Source: Xylaria sp. FL1777 (lineage: Eukaryota; Ascomycota; Sordariomycetes; Xylariales; Xylariaceae). From it: 64,000 bases of DNA. The translations under genes and the position numbers were made by a program. Below, one piece after another: positions 24,972 through 37,149 of this stretch; position 1 is the stretch's first letter, and each line of letters opens with the position of its first letter. The notes under the pieces were generated by a model. It made no database searches, was not told where the DNA came from, and was given only the letters and a program-made list of their open reading frames with translations. Location of the stretch: positions 1 through 64,000 of the forward strand of contig MU400551.1 of NCBI GenBank assembly GCA_022578965.1. The letters are read 5' to 3'.

Positions 24972-25539
24972 ACGCTCGCGTGGTGCTGATCCCGACCCAG
25001 AAGCGTGTTCCGAGCCAGTCAGCCGTGCAACCGACGACAAGGACAGCAAAGAGCAGGACAGAGTCGAGTTCGCGAGATTAGAGTTGGCAACTAAGTCAGT
25101 GGCGTTCAAGCGAAAACCTTCACAAGACCAGTCGGCGTGAGTCAACTCGTCTTGATAAGCTTGAAGCTTAAACGGATCAGCCCTGCTTCCTACCCGTCGC
25201 ATTCGCAAGGGGGAGGGGAAGTCGCTACTACGGCAGCCAGATTGCTTTCATAAGCATTCGGACGAAGACTCAGGCGGGTATGGCGAACACGAGGATATAT
25301 GTTGTGCGGGATAGAAATAAAGACAAGGTAAAAAGGGCTTGGATTTTGACGGAAGGGGTAGAGAGGCAGAAGTGGATAGGCTGCCCATTGCAGACAGTGA
25401 AGGAATGGTGGGCCGCGAAGAGACTGTCCTTGGGGGGCGAGACCCAGGTTGTATACATCCTACCTTGCAGCGCTTTCCAGTGCCTGGACTTGATATGTAC
25501 TGTCGTATAGTGAACGGGTACCTATGCGTAGGTAGGACT

Positions 25540-26330
25540 GAGACAACCCTACAGGTACGCTAGATGGGCGCTACGCTATGATTATTAGTCAATTGGTCAA
25601 GGTACCCAGGTAGGTACCGAGTCCGTCTTTAGCCACCTATTGGCACTGTCTACTCTACCTACATCTGTACTTACCGTCCTCTGAAAAGCTGAGAGGCTGA
25701 CCTGCTGGGAGAAATTACTTATGGACCATGGTAGACCTGAGGTATAAAAGGCTGTCACTGGTCGCATTGAATGCCCTACCAGGTAGGTACACGCGTATCT
25801 AAACCTACACTAGACTACCTACATAAGGTAGATACTTACATGTAGGTATTGTAGCTACAATTTGGCATACCAGAAGCCTCACTGCAACAGCCTCATCAAT
25901 ATTTACTTCCCTACGCCCGGGCGAAGCCAAAAGGGCACGAAGCCACATGGTTCAACCCAGTCGGATCAGTTTTGGCTTGTCACAACAACATAATCACTTA
26001 TATACCAAACCCGACTCTTAACCAAGCCATTGTTCATAGGGAGCGCAGAAACAGCATAATCCGGTAGCATATACGTAGGTAGCCATATAATAAGTACTGT
26101 AGTATACGTTGCTTTACAACAAACGAGGACTACCGGTAAGCCAGGTGCGTGGTGAAGATGGTACCTACGGCGTAAGATACATACCTAGTGTAGGTAGGTA
26201 CAGTACACTACTGTAGCTGTGCCACAATTCTAAATATAACGGGAATGCTGTACCTAGCAGGATTGCAGACCTTACTGAATAGAAGTATGGGGTACCTACA
26301 GTAGGTCAGCACGACCCCGGACTTAAGTCC
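25540..26330. repeat. Cluster of GTAG/CTAC (TAGGTACC) simple repeats
   Basis: Many short runs of TAGGTAGGTA, TACCTACC and CCTAGGTA occur on both strands within this stretch. The same motif recurs at about 14135-14180, 28330-28430, 32400-32475, 36060-36270, 45885-46115 and 52600-52800, always between genes. Confidence 0.7.
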
Positions 26331-26332
26331 GG
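26317..26332. repeat. Perfect 16-bp palindrome
   Basis: CCGGACTTAAGTCCGG is self-complementary over its whole length. It is flanked by AGCAC on the left and GTGCT on the right, which extends the dyad. It lies far from any called gene. It could be a binding site for a dimeric regulator or a relic of a mobile-element end. Confidence 0.7.
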
Positions 26333-29300
26333 TGTGCTGCTACGGCAGCGCCCTCCATAACATACGCAGTACATATTTGATAGAGATCCGATGTAATAGC
26401 GATACCTACCTACCTCACCTCCTTAAGAATTCTCCACCACTACCGAAGCCTTACCAAAAAAATAAAATACCGTGCATTGATTTTCGGATGCTTTAGACAG
26501 CAGACGAGCGTTACTTATTAGGGGCGCGGACAGATTACGGTACAGAATGAGCTGGTCCACTCCCCTGCTTCAGCTTCATCTTGGCTCTTGGCCCCCATTG
26601 ATAACCCACGCCTTAGTTACGACAGAGGTGACGGCTATTTGTTGTCTGATGATAAGCACTACTTCACTAGAGAAGTATACTCTAGTAGAGTGCTTGTCGC
26701 AGGGTTGTAGTGGGCAAGTCTACCTGTTGGCTTTCTGCGAGTGAAAGCGAGTCCGAGTCTCAAAGCCTCTACCGCCCGGCGGCATCGCCTTTACACAGTA
26801 GAATTCTCTTCGATAATAGGAAGGATCTTCTTCGTCACGAGTCGCGGTTATGGGTCCTCTCTCCAGTAAATCAAGGGACGGATTAGCGGGAAGGCAAAGA
26901 GGCCTGCTCATCGCATCTCCACATCGTGGAATCTCCCGCGTAACAATCACCGCTGCCAAAAGGTGTTGTTCTCTCACAGGCTTCAAGCTTGCATGCTAGA
27001 GTACCTAGCGTAGAAGCGCACGCCTAGTTACGGCACCTATCACTCAGCGGCATGCCTATCATCAGTCTATGTACATCAGTAAACGCGGCATCGCATTGCT
27101 GCTGGGGCGAGGTGACATTCTTCAACATTCTTTACCCTGCATTGTGACTATCTTGTGACAGCCAAGCCGGTCGGTCACTACCCCTCCTCCTAGTCAGCCC
27201 CAAACTGGCATAATCCTTCCCGAACTCGTCCAGGGCTGAGGAATCGAATCTCGAGTCAAGCAACCGACCTCTAGGAATTATTCAAAGAGTTGCTGGTTCA
27301 GAGCCTGCTTCAAGCTCATACAAATACTTCCTCTCACGGCCTATAAGGATCCTCCTTGAGTCCGAAATTCAATCGTTTTCGCTCATGAGCTGAGCGACGA
27401 ACCCAAGCATACATATATATTATCTAGACAGGTAAAGTACAGTGGTGTAAACACTGTGTATCATTCGCCGCTATTCATTTAGGACCATTTCGACCAGATC
27501 ACGTCTAGTACAGTATTTATTATCTACGCTATAAAGTCAGCAGAGTCATGCAACATCTTTTACGTCCATATAAACGCCGATCTCGTTTGACCGTACTTTA
27601 TTGGCGTGACCGCCTAGACTACCTAGATTCAGACTATCTACAGAATTTTCAGTTTGAACATATTGTCACATGGTATATCAATACAGCCATCTTTCGCGAG
27701 ACGAGATGCCATTGTATTGTATACATGGCGCACCATATTTCCACAAGTCCGTGCATGACTACTTGGGAGCCTGATGACTGATCGTGGTATACATAGATGA
27801 GCGAGTAGTATACACTAGTACGGAGTATAGAGCCAATCCAAGTCATTATGGAATTCAGCAGGGATCCAAAGATGTTTCAAAACCAACAACCTCACCCATC
27901 TCACCCCATTATCACCAAAACAGTCTTCTTAATGCAACATTAGCACACCATCTTCCAGGCCATTCCCATCTCGGCTTGGGAGACTAGACAGCAAACGGCA
28001 AAGCGTGCTTGATTGCCCTGTGGGTCTCGGCATTTGGGCGGTTATAAAAATTCAAGCTTTTGACAGTTAATACATAGAAAGTGACAATCTCGTACCATTC
28101 CCCTCACTAGATCGAGGGAGAAAAAAAAAACAGAGAGGGAAAAAAAGAGAGAGACCAAGAAAGGAGCCGAGAAAAAAATAAACGCTAGAGTAAATCGGTC
28201 AAGCACAGCCGATTAGCGTCAAGTAGTTCCCGCTCAAAATCCGAAATAATTCGGCTTATTTTTTATATTTTTGCTCCTCCTGGGATGTAATTACGTATCA
28301 TGTGAAGATACTGATATAATACGCAGTACATGCGTACAGTCTACCTCATGTAGGGTAGGTATCATCCTACTCACATACTCACAGCGAAGAACACGTGAGC
28401 GGCCGTCATAAAGCCCACCGGTAGGTATTACCTATTATGCCCAATCCGGGTTGTACTATGGGGCCTGAGTGGTCAATCCAGAAACCAGCCGTGTCGCCCA
28501 CTCACTCACCGCTTAGCAAGCCCCAAACAGCACCTATCACATTGTAATGATGGTGGCGTCGTCGGTACGAGTGCTGATTCACTTCCATCCAGTATACTGT
28601 ATGCGCACACATTACGGAATTTACCGTTGAACTCCTCAACCGGAGAAATTCGATTCGCGGTAGAAATGCTGCAAGTGATTCTTACGCAGTAGACGACCGG
28701 CGATGCGGGATGATAGGTCATATTGTGTCATCTAGACACATCCGTTTCTACCAATCACCCTCGACGACTAACATCAACTTCGAACCCCTCATTGAACGAT
28801 GCTCCCGTCGACCTTTCGATTGTTTGCGCAATACACTCCATCCATAACTCTTCTTCATCCGATACGCGGAAGACGGGGATCACTGAGGATGTCGGATGGC
28901 CAGTGAGCTATCTTGGAAAATGCCGCGTACCGTAACTATATCAGCCACATGGTACGACTTCATGCGGAATGAGACTATATTTATTTTATCTATGTATCTA
29001 TCTACATCCTACAAGCCTGCAGTAGGTAGGTTAGCAGGCAGCCCGGGGTGGCGCAAACAACGCCTGTTACCGGTACTCCCCAAGGATACCTGGTGGTCAT
29101 CACACTACGTACAGCATCCCGCCCGCCCAGACTTTCTCTAATGGGGAAGCAGATCTCCTGACCAGGACGGCGGCTTGAATTGGGACGCTGGGGGGGGAAC
29201 ATTTTACTTGGCTTAGTAACGATGGACCAGGGAAGCCCGACCCAAACAGCATCTTCGACGGCAAGACACGCCTGCATATAATCGGGCATGTGGAGATTAG

Positions 29301-30174
29301 CATTTACCATGATCGGTGAAGGCCCCCCCCCCCTTCTTCCTCCCCCTTGGCCCAATGCAAAAGAAGATGGACGCGTTGCGCTGCTCCTGCTGCTGCTCCT
29401 GCCGGTGGCTCTGTCATGCAGAATCTGTCTGTTGGTGCATTTGCGGGGAAATGCCGCCTTGCGCGCGCACACAGACACAGACACCCACACGACAACGCAT
29501 GCATGCGTACATACCTAGAACGTGATGATGCTACCCTGTACTTAGTATAGTATAGTTACTCCCGTGTCGATGCGCAACTCGGGATACCTACTTAATCTGT
29601 GAGACATTTTTTCTTGGTTATGTCTTCGGAGCTGGGTCGGTGATCTACGCTCCCCAGGTTTCAGAGTTGCTGATGCCGGCCGAATGACATTAATACCTAC
29701 CTACTATGACTGTGATCCTTCGTGTTCTGTCGTTCTGTTTCTATATTGTCCACACAATGTTCTAGAAGAGGTGTCGCACAAATCCATGGTTTAAAGACGG
29801 CGTCATCGAGGATCACCTGCCTGCATTCTCTTCCATGCCGATGGTCACAGAACTTTTTTATTGCTTCTTCCAAGTTCTAGGCAGAGTAGCAGTGTTATTG
29901 GTTAGTAATCATTATTCTAGTCAAACTCGGTAAAAAGTGTGCTTGTTCCTACATAAACTACGACTCTGACCATCGTAATGCATTATACTATTTGTTGGTT
30001 TGCAGTGTATAAAAAAAGAAAAGAAAACCACATGTCACGCGGAAACGATATCTTATGTCGGTAATTATACAATAGCCGTTCCAACCGAGCTCAAAATCCA
30101 GCAGGAAGTAGTAGCAGGCAGATAGATGTCCATTGTCTAGGTAGTTCAATTAGGTGGGTAGTAATGATCACTAG

Positions 30175-30214
30175 TTACACCCGCCATCCACTTGTTACAC
30201 CCGCCATCCACTTG
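30175..30214 (+). repeat. Direct tandem duplication of a 20-mer
   Basis: TTACACCCGCCATCCACTTG occurs twice back to back without mismatch (30175-30194 and 30195-30214). This looks like a recent local duplication in non-coding DNA. Confidence 0.9.
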
Positions 30215-30751
30215 TGGAAGAGAAAATGCCCAATTATGCTTGCGCATTCGGAGGCCTTGATGTGACTCACGAGGTCACTCTGAAGTTGGTTAATTCTGTC
30301 TGTCGTGTGCTGATTCGCGACAGAAGTGAGTCCGACGTCGACGAACCGATAAGGACCGGGGGAAATGCGACGAGAAGCCTTTATCTCACCACTGTTCGAA
30401 ATACCTGTAACACGAGCACAGCTTCTATAGTCTATAACGCGGCAAGACGAATACACCCTAGTGATGAGCTTATAGGTAATTAACTCAGCAAGGCTTGCGT
30501 TGTATTGTTTAGCGCTATAGTATTCATTCAATGCTAAGCAAACTATCGTGATTTGCCTAGAAATATTTATATAAATCCCGGTGTATATACATACGATAGC
30601 CTTTACAGCTTAAGGGATGATTTACACCATACCTAGCTCTATAGCAAGTTTATCCCCTAGCCCATCTATAATGCTCGCTGTGTGATGCTCGCCGTATGAC
30701 GCTCTCTTAAATGCCGTCTTAATGCAAATTCACTTCCCGTTCGTATCACCT

Positions 30752-32228
30752 TCACTTGCTCGCGGTGCCAAAGTCTTCGACGGCGTCTTTACGGTCCCAC
30801 GTCTCCTTCTCCAAGCATTCAACCTCCTTCAGTAGGTTCCAGATTCTTTCTCTAGCCCAATCCGCCCGTTCTTCTTGTCTTCGCCACGTGTCCCGAAGAA
30901 CATCGAGCATAAATCCAGGGAACACCGTCTTCTTTGCCTCTCGGTAATCGTAAATAGCTATATCTTCTGAAGTGCGCGCTGCGATGCGGCGGTGTCTATG
31001 CGAGAGTATGATACAGTCGAGGATTAATGATGTGCTATGCGGATTCAGGCGTTAGATGTGTGTTTTTGTAATTTGACCTTTTCCCTTCAGGTCTTGGGGA
31101 TTACTGAGAGCAAAAGCTCTGCTAAAATAGTAAATTAAAGGTTCAGGAGTGCGTACTGAGTCTCTTCCGGACATATCCGTAGCCTGTGGTATGCGGATAT
31201 GGTGTCTGGGGCTGTCATTGGCTAAGAGAAGATTACATGCCACATTAGCTAGGAATTCTGGAAGATCTATGTGTTTATATATCGATATCTTCTCCTGCGA
31301 AGAGATCAATGGCCGATGTTGAAACCGACAAGAATGTGGCTGAAAATAGGGGAGAGCTCACAAACTTATATTCAGCTGTGATAGACTTCATTATCAAGCC
31401 AATGGTCTTCGGCCGCATCAGATCTTTCCACGCCTCTCGGTGTTTAGGGTCTTCTACTGCGAAGTGTACAGCCCAGTTTACACGTGCGGACTCAGCATAT
31501 CGTATGTAGTTGGCGTTATTGACGTGACCCTGGCGTATACGCTCGCTCGTCAGCTAGTGGTTAACATCTTCGCTCCCCTCCAAGAAAGTCTCTCTATCCC
31601 AAATCTTGCTCACGTTGTAGCCGCCTTGGGATCGGTCACTGCTCCTACTCTCATGAGAATAGTTAAGCATGGTGTTCTTGCCCAGGCTGGACTGACCCCA
31701 CGGGTTATTCTGGCATGGGAACTTCTCCCACGGCCTGTGAGACAAGATTATCCTAGGCTAGTACCGAAGGCCTTGGTCCCTCTAGGTCCGAATGTAGACT
31801 ATACCTCCCAACAGGTGGTGATGTAGCGAGGAAGCAGGGGGACCTACAAAACTGTCCATTTCTCCCCACACGACTTGTTGGTCCTCAAGTCCCGCCCGGC
31901 CCTCAGTGAGAAATCCTTCGCTCCCGGCGCTTAGTACGCGCCATTCTCTTGCCAATGTACCGATAATGCTAGCCGCTCGCTGGACTTGCGCCGGGTTGCA
32001 ACCGAAGCTTATACACTTCCCGATCCTCGCGCGTACGTCGGATACCCATCGATTCGGCGGTAAAGGTCGGGCGTCGTATAGCTCTTGCGTGGGGGCAGCG
32101 GTTGAGGTTGCTTTGGATACGAAGGAAGCTTGCAAAAGCGGCGCGCGAAAGAGCGAAGTCGGTATCGTGGGTCGGAGCCGAGGAACACGGAATCTCTCTG
32201 CGGATTTCACGCGAGGTCGGGGAGGCAT
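30752..32228 (-). CDS. Mitochondrial-type thioesterase (4HBT hotdog fold)
   Basis: Best model: exons 31848-32228, 31362-31529, about 31173-31294 and 30752-31034, giving 317 aa. Exons 1, 2 and 4 are secure: RWVSDVRARIGKCISFGCN, then VVWGEMDSF|GHVNNANYIRYAES (the hotdog block) and later LDCIILSHRHRRIAARTSEDIAIYDYR. The N-terminus is Arg/Ser/Pro-rich without acidic residues near its start, as in a mitochondrial presequence. Exon 3 (EKISIYKH...) has a weak donor (GTCCGG) and lacks a few residues usual before KIS, so its edges may be wrong. The first intron is 318 nt, long for this window. The substrate is unknown; an acyl-CoA is the usual one for the fold. Confidence 0.72.
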
Positions 32229-32688
32229 TTGGGTTTGTCTGAGGGAACGCCCTCTTATAGTTCTTTCTAATTATTCAATTGATTTTTCTGTCTGACATAT
32301 TTCATGCTTTCTACGTCTCTAGATAATGATGGGGGGTAGCTTAGATAAGTTTCCCTCATAGCCGAGGAAGCTTGGAGGGGTTTAAGGTTGCGGTTTCGGG
32401 TCTGGGGTAGGTACCTACATATCTGTAGGTAGTGATCTCGGTGCCTTGATCACAGAACCTACCTACCTATTTCAGATAGCTCGAGGCTAGGTGACAGGGG
32501 TCAGGGCATTAAATAAGATTCCATCTACATGGCGTCACATTGTCGGCGCCGGGTTTCCAATTCCGTAAGTTTGAGCCTCACCTTTCTTGACCTTACCTAC
32601 ATCATCAATCAGAATCTCTTACCTCTTCAAATATTCGCAAACAAGCTTCCCGCCAGGACAAATGTGACCTATACCAGAATAACGCATC
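32229..32688. promoter_or_regulatory. Shared divergent promoter, thioesterase/LYR gene
   Basis: 460 bp separates the two divergent starts, so both promoters must lie here. It includes a GTAG/CTAC repeat patch at about 32400-32475. No other gene is present. Confidence 0.5.
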
Positions 32689-33588
32689 ATGTCAGCCCCA
32701 AATCCAGAATTAAGGCGTCAAGTGATCGCCATTTACAAAGGTATGCTTGTCCATTTAGCTGCACCTTTGCCTGTGTGATCTAGCATTGTCTCTCAAGCAT
32801 TTACTCGTTCCCCATCATATATATATACCATAGTACCGAAAACTCACATATACGTAGAGCTTATCCACCTGGGCAAAGAATATCCATTGGGATTCTCCTA
32901 TTTTCGACCCCGGCTACATCGGGCATTCATAGCGAATGCGCAGATGCGGAGCGAAGAAGACATTCGCAAGGGGATAGAGCGGGCTGAATATGTGAAGAAA
33001 GGTATACGTCTCTCACTTCCGCCTACTGATTCCTCGTCATCTTGTGCAGTACTTGTCGCTAAACTAGAAACTTATATGTTTATCAACAGAAATTGAAGCG
33101 CTGTAAGTCGACTAAGCTCACACACCTTCTACCTTATGAAATCTAGCCGCTCACTCTCCATCACATAATGTTTGCACAAAATATGTTGAGTCCACATTCA
33201 AATAAAAATGATTTCCTCTAAACACGACTTCTACTGTCTATGACAAACCATTTGTAACCCAAATTTTCAAGGCACACCCCAATCCATTCCCGCACACATT
33301 CCCCGAGTAGAATGAACGTACGCATTGACACGTCTACACCCCAAAACCCAAATCCCCGAATAAATATGCGGTCATTCAAAGCTCCAGTTTCAATGCCCGA
33401 AGGTGGAAGAGGCACACAGTTCCCCCACTGGATATTATGCTTAAGAGTGGCATGCTCTCCTTGCCAGTCCTTTCTTCACTTGCTTGTGTTGAACTTGTGC
33501 GCTGAAAAAGAGAATTGCTAACAAAACGCTATGCAGATACTATCTCAAAAGGTATCGAACGCTCAGGAAAAGATACGACGGTGCGTAG
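32689..33588 (+). CDS. LYR-motif mitochondrial protein (LYRM5/ETFRF1-like)
   Basis: Four exons: 32689-32740, 32858-33001, 33090-33102 (13 nt) and 33537-33588, giving 86 aa. Splicing gives [21 protein letters not shown], then [20 protein letters not shown], then [38 protein letters not shown]. The size and the Y-P-x-G-x-x-Y-F-R-x-R-L-x-x-A-F block fit the Complex1_LYR family, closest in my reading to LYRM5/ETFRF1, which acts on electron transfer flavoprotein in the mitochondrial matrix. The third intron is 434 nt with a GCTAAC branch point at 33517. It shares a divergent promoter with the mitochondrial-type thioesterase. Confidence 0.85.
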
Positions 33589-33814
33589 TAAAAAAAAAAA
33601 AATAATAAGAAAAAGAGAGAAAAAGAAGTCTAAAATTTGGGCGCTTGTCGAAGTGGTGAAACGTGTGGGAGCTTGCCGTAACGAATTTGCTGTATATGCT
33701 TTCAAGTTCATAGAATCTGGAGGTATTATGCTAAAGGCATCAGGAAGCAGCTCGGCTTGTAGAGTAGATGTGATGCAGTGTTGCTCGTTGTCGTCTTCGT
33801 CGTCTTCGTCAATA

Positions 33815-35206
33815 TCATGTTTTGCTATGCCTTTTCCGGGAAGTCCAGACTCCCACTTCTAGGCATTCGCCCCAGCTCGTGCCACCCTCTCGCAAAAGAT
33901 CATTTGTCATCTTGCCCGCCCATGTATCCCATTCTTCCTGGCTTTTGCCGCTCACTTCCCGCAGCAAGGGCTCGAGAGCGAGGATAGAGCTGACCGTTGT
34001 CTCGAGGGCCGTCCTCCGCAAAGCAGACTGTGCTGCCGTTATCGGACTTTCGGTTTTCCAATCTTGATCCCTAGACTTGCCCTTCTGCGAATCGATGTAG
34101 CTCTTGCCGTCCTTTGTTACGACGCCGCCAACACCTTCACGCTCCCATCTAATCTCGCTCAGCGGCACTGCTAGGCGCTTTGATTGCACATCCGTCAGGG
34201 ACTCAGCTTCCTGTAACAGATAGGCTCCAATGAGAGTACAGGGCACGGCAGATAGACCGCGCGCCTCCAGCGCCTTGCTCGACCATGCATTGTACTCGAC
34301 CAAGTAAGAGTTGAGGGGGGCGCTTATCGGTGTGTTGGTAGTCATCACGTAGGCGCCCATCCTCTCTGCGTTGTCCTCATCATCGCCGCCGTCACTTGAG
34401 GAATCGTCGTCGTGTACCCTTGCTCCAGTTTTCTTTGGTGCGTGCGGGCGAAGCATGCGAATAGTAGAATCGGTTTCCCAGTGCTCCAATACTCCACCGG
34501 GTTTCAACACGCGCAAATACTCCTCCATAATTGGTTGCGAATCACGAAAGGAGGTGGCGAATGCCATGTCTTTCACCATGATCAGGTCAAATTCATCGTC
34601 GGCAAAAGGAAAAGGTAATTGTCGTATGTCATGTTGAACAAACCGCCATCGCATCTCCTTGTCAGGCTTCGCATTCGCATCAGCTCCTGATCCGCCTAAC
34701 GGCACGACATCGAGACCTGTAAATGAAATAGACGAATGGCCATGTTGTGCAAAATATCGATGACACATCATGCTCCAGAAGCCTGCACCACAGCCGACAT
34801 CCAGAACACGAGTCGGCGGCTTGCTCGCGAAGGCTGACGAAAGGATAGGCCCCCCGAATAACTGGAACATGAGTAGCGTGCGAAGAGATTGGCGATGCAA
34901 TTCTGGAAGATCTACGGGCAGAGGATACGGCAAGGTTGCCTCGTTGATGTAGGTGCGACCATTACGAACAACAAAAGGCTTTGAGTCTTGAAACTGTGTG
35001 ATATGGGCTTTCGAAGTCGTCGAGGTAGCATTAGAAGCAGTTGAGAGGGTGCCACTCCTTTCTGCCGAGGATGACAGTAGATTTTCGTTCGAGGTCGTTA
35101 CTCCAGACATACTAGGAAACCCACTGCTCCTGGGTGACGGCATGTCACCCCAGGTAGGACGCTCAGAAGGGTATGTGGTGTGGTATAAGATAGGATACCC
35201 GGACAT
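33815..35206 (-). CDS. SAM-dependent methyltransferase
   Basis: Single exon of 463 aa, tail to tail with the LYR gene. After a Ser/Thr-rich N-terminus of about 75 aa comes FVVRNGRTYINEATLPYPLPVD, then SAM motif I (RVLDVGCGAGFW), a motif-II-like block (SFTGLDVVPLG), FDLIMVKDMAF and VLKPGGVLEHWE. The last 150 residues are a fungal extension with an acidic loop (DDDSSSDGGDDED). It is a class I methyltransferase of unknown substrate. There is no visible signal or membrane segment, so it is probably cytoplasmic or nuclear. Confidence 0.85.
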   Translation of the reverse strand: MSGYPILYHTTYPSERPTWGDMPSPRSSGFPSMSGVTTSNENLLSSSAERSGTLSTASNATSTTSKAHITQFQDSKPFVVRNGRTYINEATLPYPLPVDLPELHRQSLRTLLMFQLFGGPILSSAFASKPPTRVLDVGCGAGFWSMMCHRYFAQHGHSSISFTGLDVVPLGGSGADANAKPDKEMRWRFVQHDIRQLPFPFADDEFDLIMVKDMAFATSFRDSQPIMEEYLRVLKPGGVLEHWETDSTIRMLRPHAPKKTGARVHDDDSSSDGGDDEDNAERMGAYVMTTNTPISAPLNSYLVEYNAWSSKALEARGLSAVPCTLIGAYLLQEAESLTDVQSKRLAVPLSEIRWEREGVGGVVTKDGKSYIDSQKGKSRDQDWKTESPITAAQSALRRTALETTVSSILALEPLLREVSGKSQEEWDTWAGKMTNDLLREGGTSWGECLEVGVWTSRKRHSKT

Positions 35207-37149
35207 GCCACGGTGGCAACCATGTACAGTAGAACCCTTGGTTGTGCTTGTAGGCGATTCACCTAAAGATGACAGCGGCAGGGGATGGCGTCCGGTGGAA
35301 TGAGTCCTAGTTGGGCAGCCTATTCAGCTGCGCGTGGTTCTGACAAGGGCCGGTACCATCGGTATGGCGACTGTATTGCAGATGCCTCGGCGAATCTACC
35401 GACAGTGACGTTGGAGGCGATGCAATGCCGACGCAGGGCTGAAGTGCGAATGATGAATAGTAGTCGTGATAGCAGCAGCGAAGGCGACCGAGGGGCGTGG
35501 ATATGAGCTTCGCTCGCTTGGCTGAATTATTATGTGAGATGGGCCCGGGGTTGATTGATGACTTGGCCAGGCCAGCGAAGTGGTGCGTCTCCGAACCGAC
35601 CTCGCCAGCAGCTGTGGGCGGTGGTCACCGAAGCTAGACCGACGGCCGGCGTTGCCCTGGCCTGCTCTGCTCTGCTGCTGGCCTGCTCCGTTGCTGCTCT
35701 GCTCTGGTCGGCGCTAATTGGATTGTCGCATTCGTGGAGGTGGCTGTCGTGGCCGTCGTGGGCGTTGAGGGTTTGGTAGATGCAAGCGAGATTGGCAGGT
35801 GTGGGGGTGTGGCAGCGGTTATGACGTCTAACCTGTCGACATTGGCGATGGTTGCATCGGCGTTGGTGGCGGCGTCAGCATTACTGTTGGTACCAGCGTT
35901 GTTGTTGGTGGTATCAACGATGGTGGAGATGGTGCATGGAGGGAGGTTGTTATCGACTGCATTAATAGGGGAATGCCAGAGTGGAGGAGGCGGTGTTTCG
36001 AGAACAGGTGGGTATCCTCGCCGTTTTAGTTCCGATGGATCACTACAGTAGTCTAGCGCAGGGGGCCTACCTACCTACTTCAGCATGTAGCATACATATA
36101 CTTACCTCAGGTAGGAAGGCAGACCTTACCTCGGTCTGGTCGACATGATCATCACCGTAAAATGTGGCTACCTGTGGCTAAAGACGAAAAGCGGAGTGTC
36201 TACCTATTGTAGGTAGGTACTTAGAGGTATGTAGGTATACTTCAGATACTTACTTACGTGTAGGTAGTAATGCAGTTGTTGAAAGGACAAGCATCGTCGA
36301 TGCGGCCGGACAAAAGTACATAGGTATCTGGAAGAGTGAAAAAGAGGGTGATATCTTCAACAATTAGAGCAGTGAACTCCACATAGCTTCAGCGCATATA
36401 GCTAAGTAAAATAGATGTGTACGAGACTACAGCACAAGGCAGATTCATGCTAGATGGATGCTATAAGTCTATAGGTCGTCGATTGATAGGATCGCCTCAC
36501 TCTACGCATAGAGCTGCATTGGGATTGGCTGGAAACCGGATGAGTCGACTCGTGGTAGGTAACCTGTACGATACTTGTAGCCATGTAGCATTAGGAGTGT
36601 GTCAGTTTGGCCTTTCTTGGAACTTTACGTAAGATCTCGAGCTTACAAAATGCGTATGTCAAGGCATCGGCCTGGCCGGTCTGGCCCTCACATGGAGCGA
36701 GTCATCTCGAGATGACCTTCTCCGCGGCTTAGAGATCTAGCATCCTTAGGTGGGTTCGCTCTACCTTTATCAAAGAGAACAGAAGAAGACTTTATCCACC
36801 AGGCCAGCATAGTCCTTCAACCGTCACTAGTAACACCTACTCATGGTCTGTTCTTAAGTATCTATCGTGTGAAACAGAGAACAGAGTAGAATCTCATTAC
36901 AGCCTATCGCTGTCCTAGAGCAAGCAAAGAACGTCAAATATCGAACCGACAACTCGGAATGAACAGTCCTACCCTATCCTTACATCTACGATGTGGCTTG
37001 CATTTACACTTTCCCTATCTAGTGATGGACAGAAGGATTTGCGTACAGGAGAGAATATGATAACTGTTGCCATCCCGTTGCCACACAAAACCCGGCGTTG
37101 GGCGATACATCTAGAATGTCTACGTAGTATGAAAGATGCCAGCCGCATA
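35207..37149. other. Intergenic region with low-complexity DNA
   Basis: About 1.9 kb. The stretch 35540-36050 is rich in GCTCTGCTG- and GTTGGTGG-type trinucleotides, which give open but low-complexity frames. From 36060 to 36270 there is a GTAG/CTAC repeat patch. No gene is supported. Confidence 0.4.

Larger units (their letters stand above)
24972..30751. other. 5.8-kb gene-empty region
   Basis: No frame here is supported as a gene; the longest are low-complexity or mutually overlapping. It contains several patches of GTAG/CTAC tetranucleotide repeats, a 16-bp palindrome (26317), a 12-base C run (about 29325), purine-rich stretches (28108-28180) and a duplicated 20-mer (30175). It may hold decayed mobile DNA or long untranslated sequence; nothing recognisable remains. 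Confidence 0.45.

Noticed and set aside
28506..29490. Several 60-160-codon frames in the gene desert
   Set aside because: They overlap in opposite strands, depend partly on C and CA runs, and no splice partner or motif was found.
35555..36051. Open frames rich in Leu, Ala, Val and Trp upstream of the methyltransferase gene
   Set aside because: They come from trinucleotide low-complexity DNA, carry no domain and have no conserved start.
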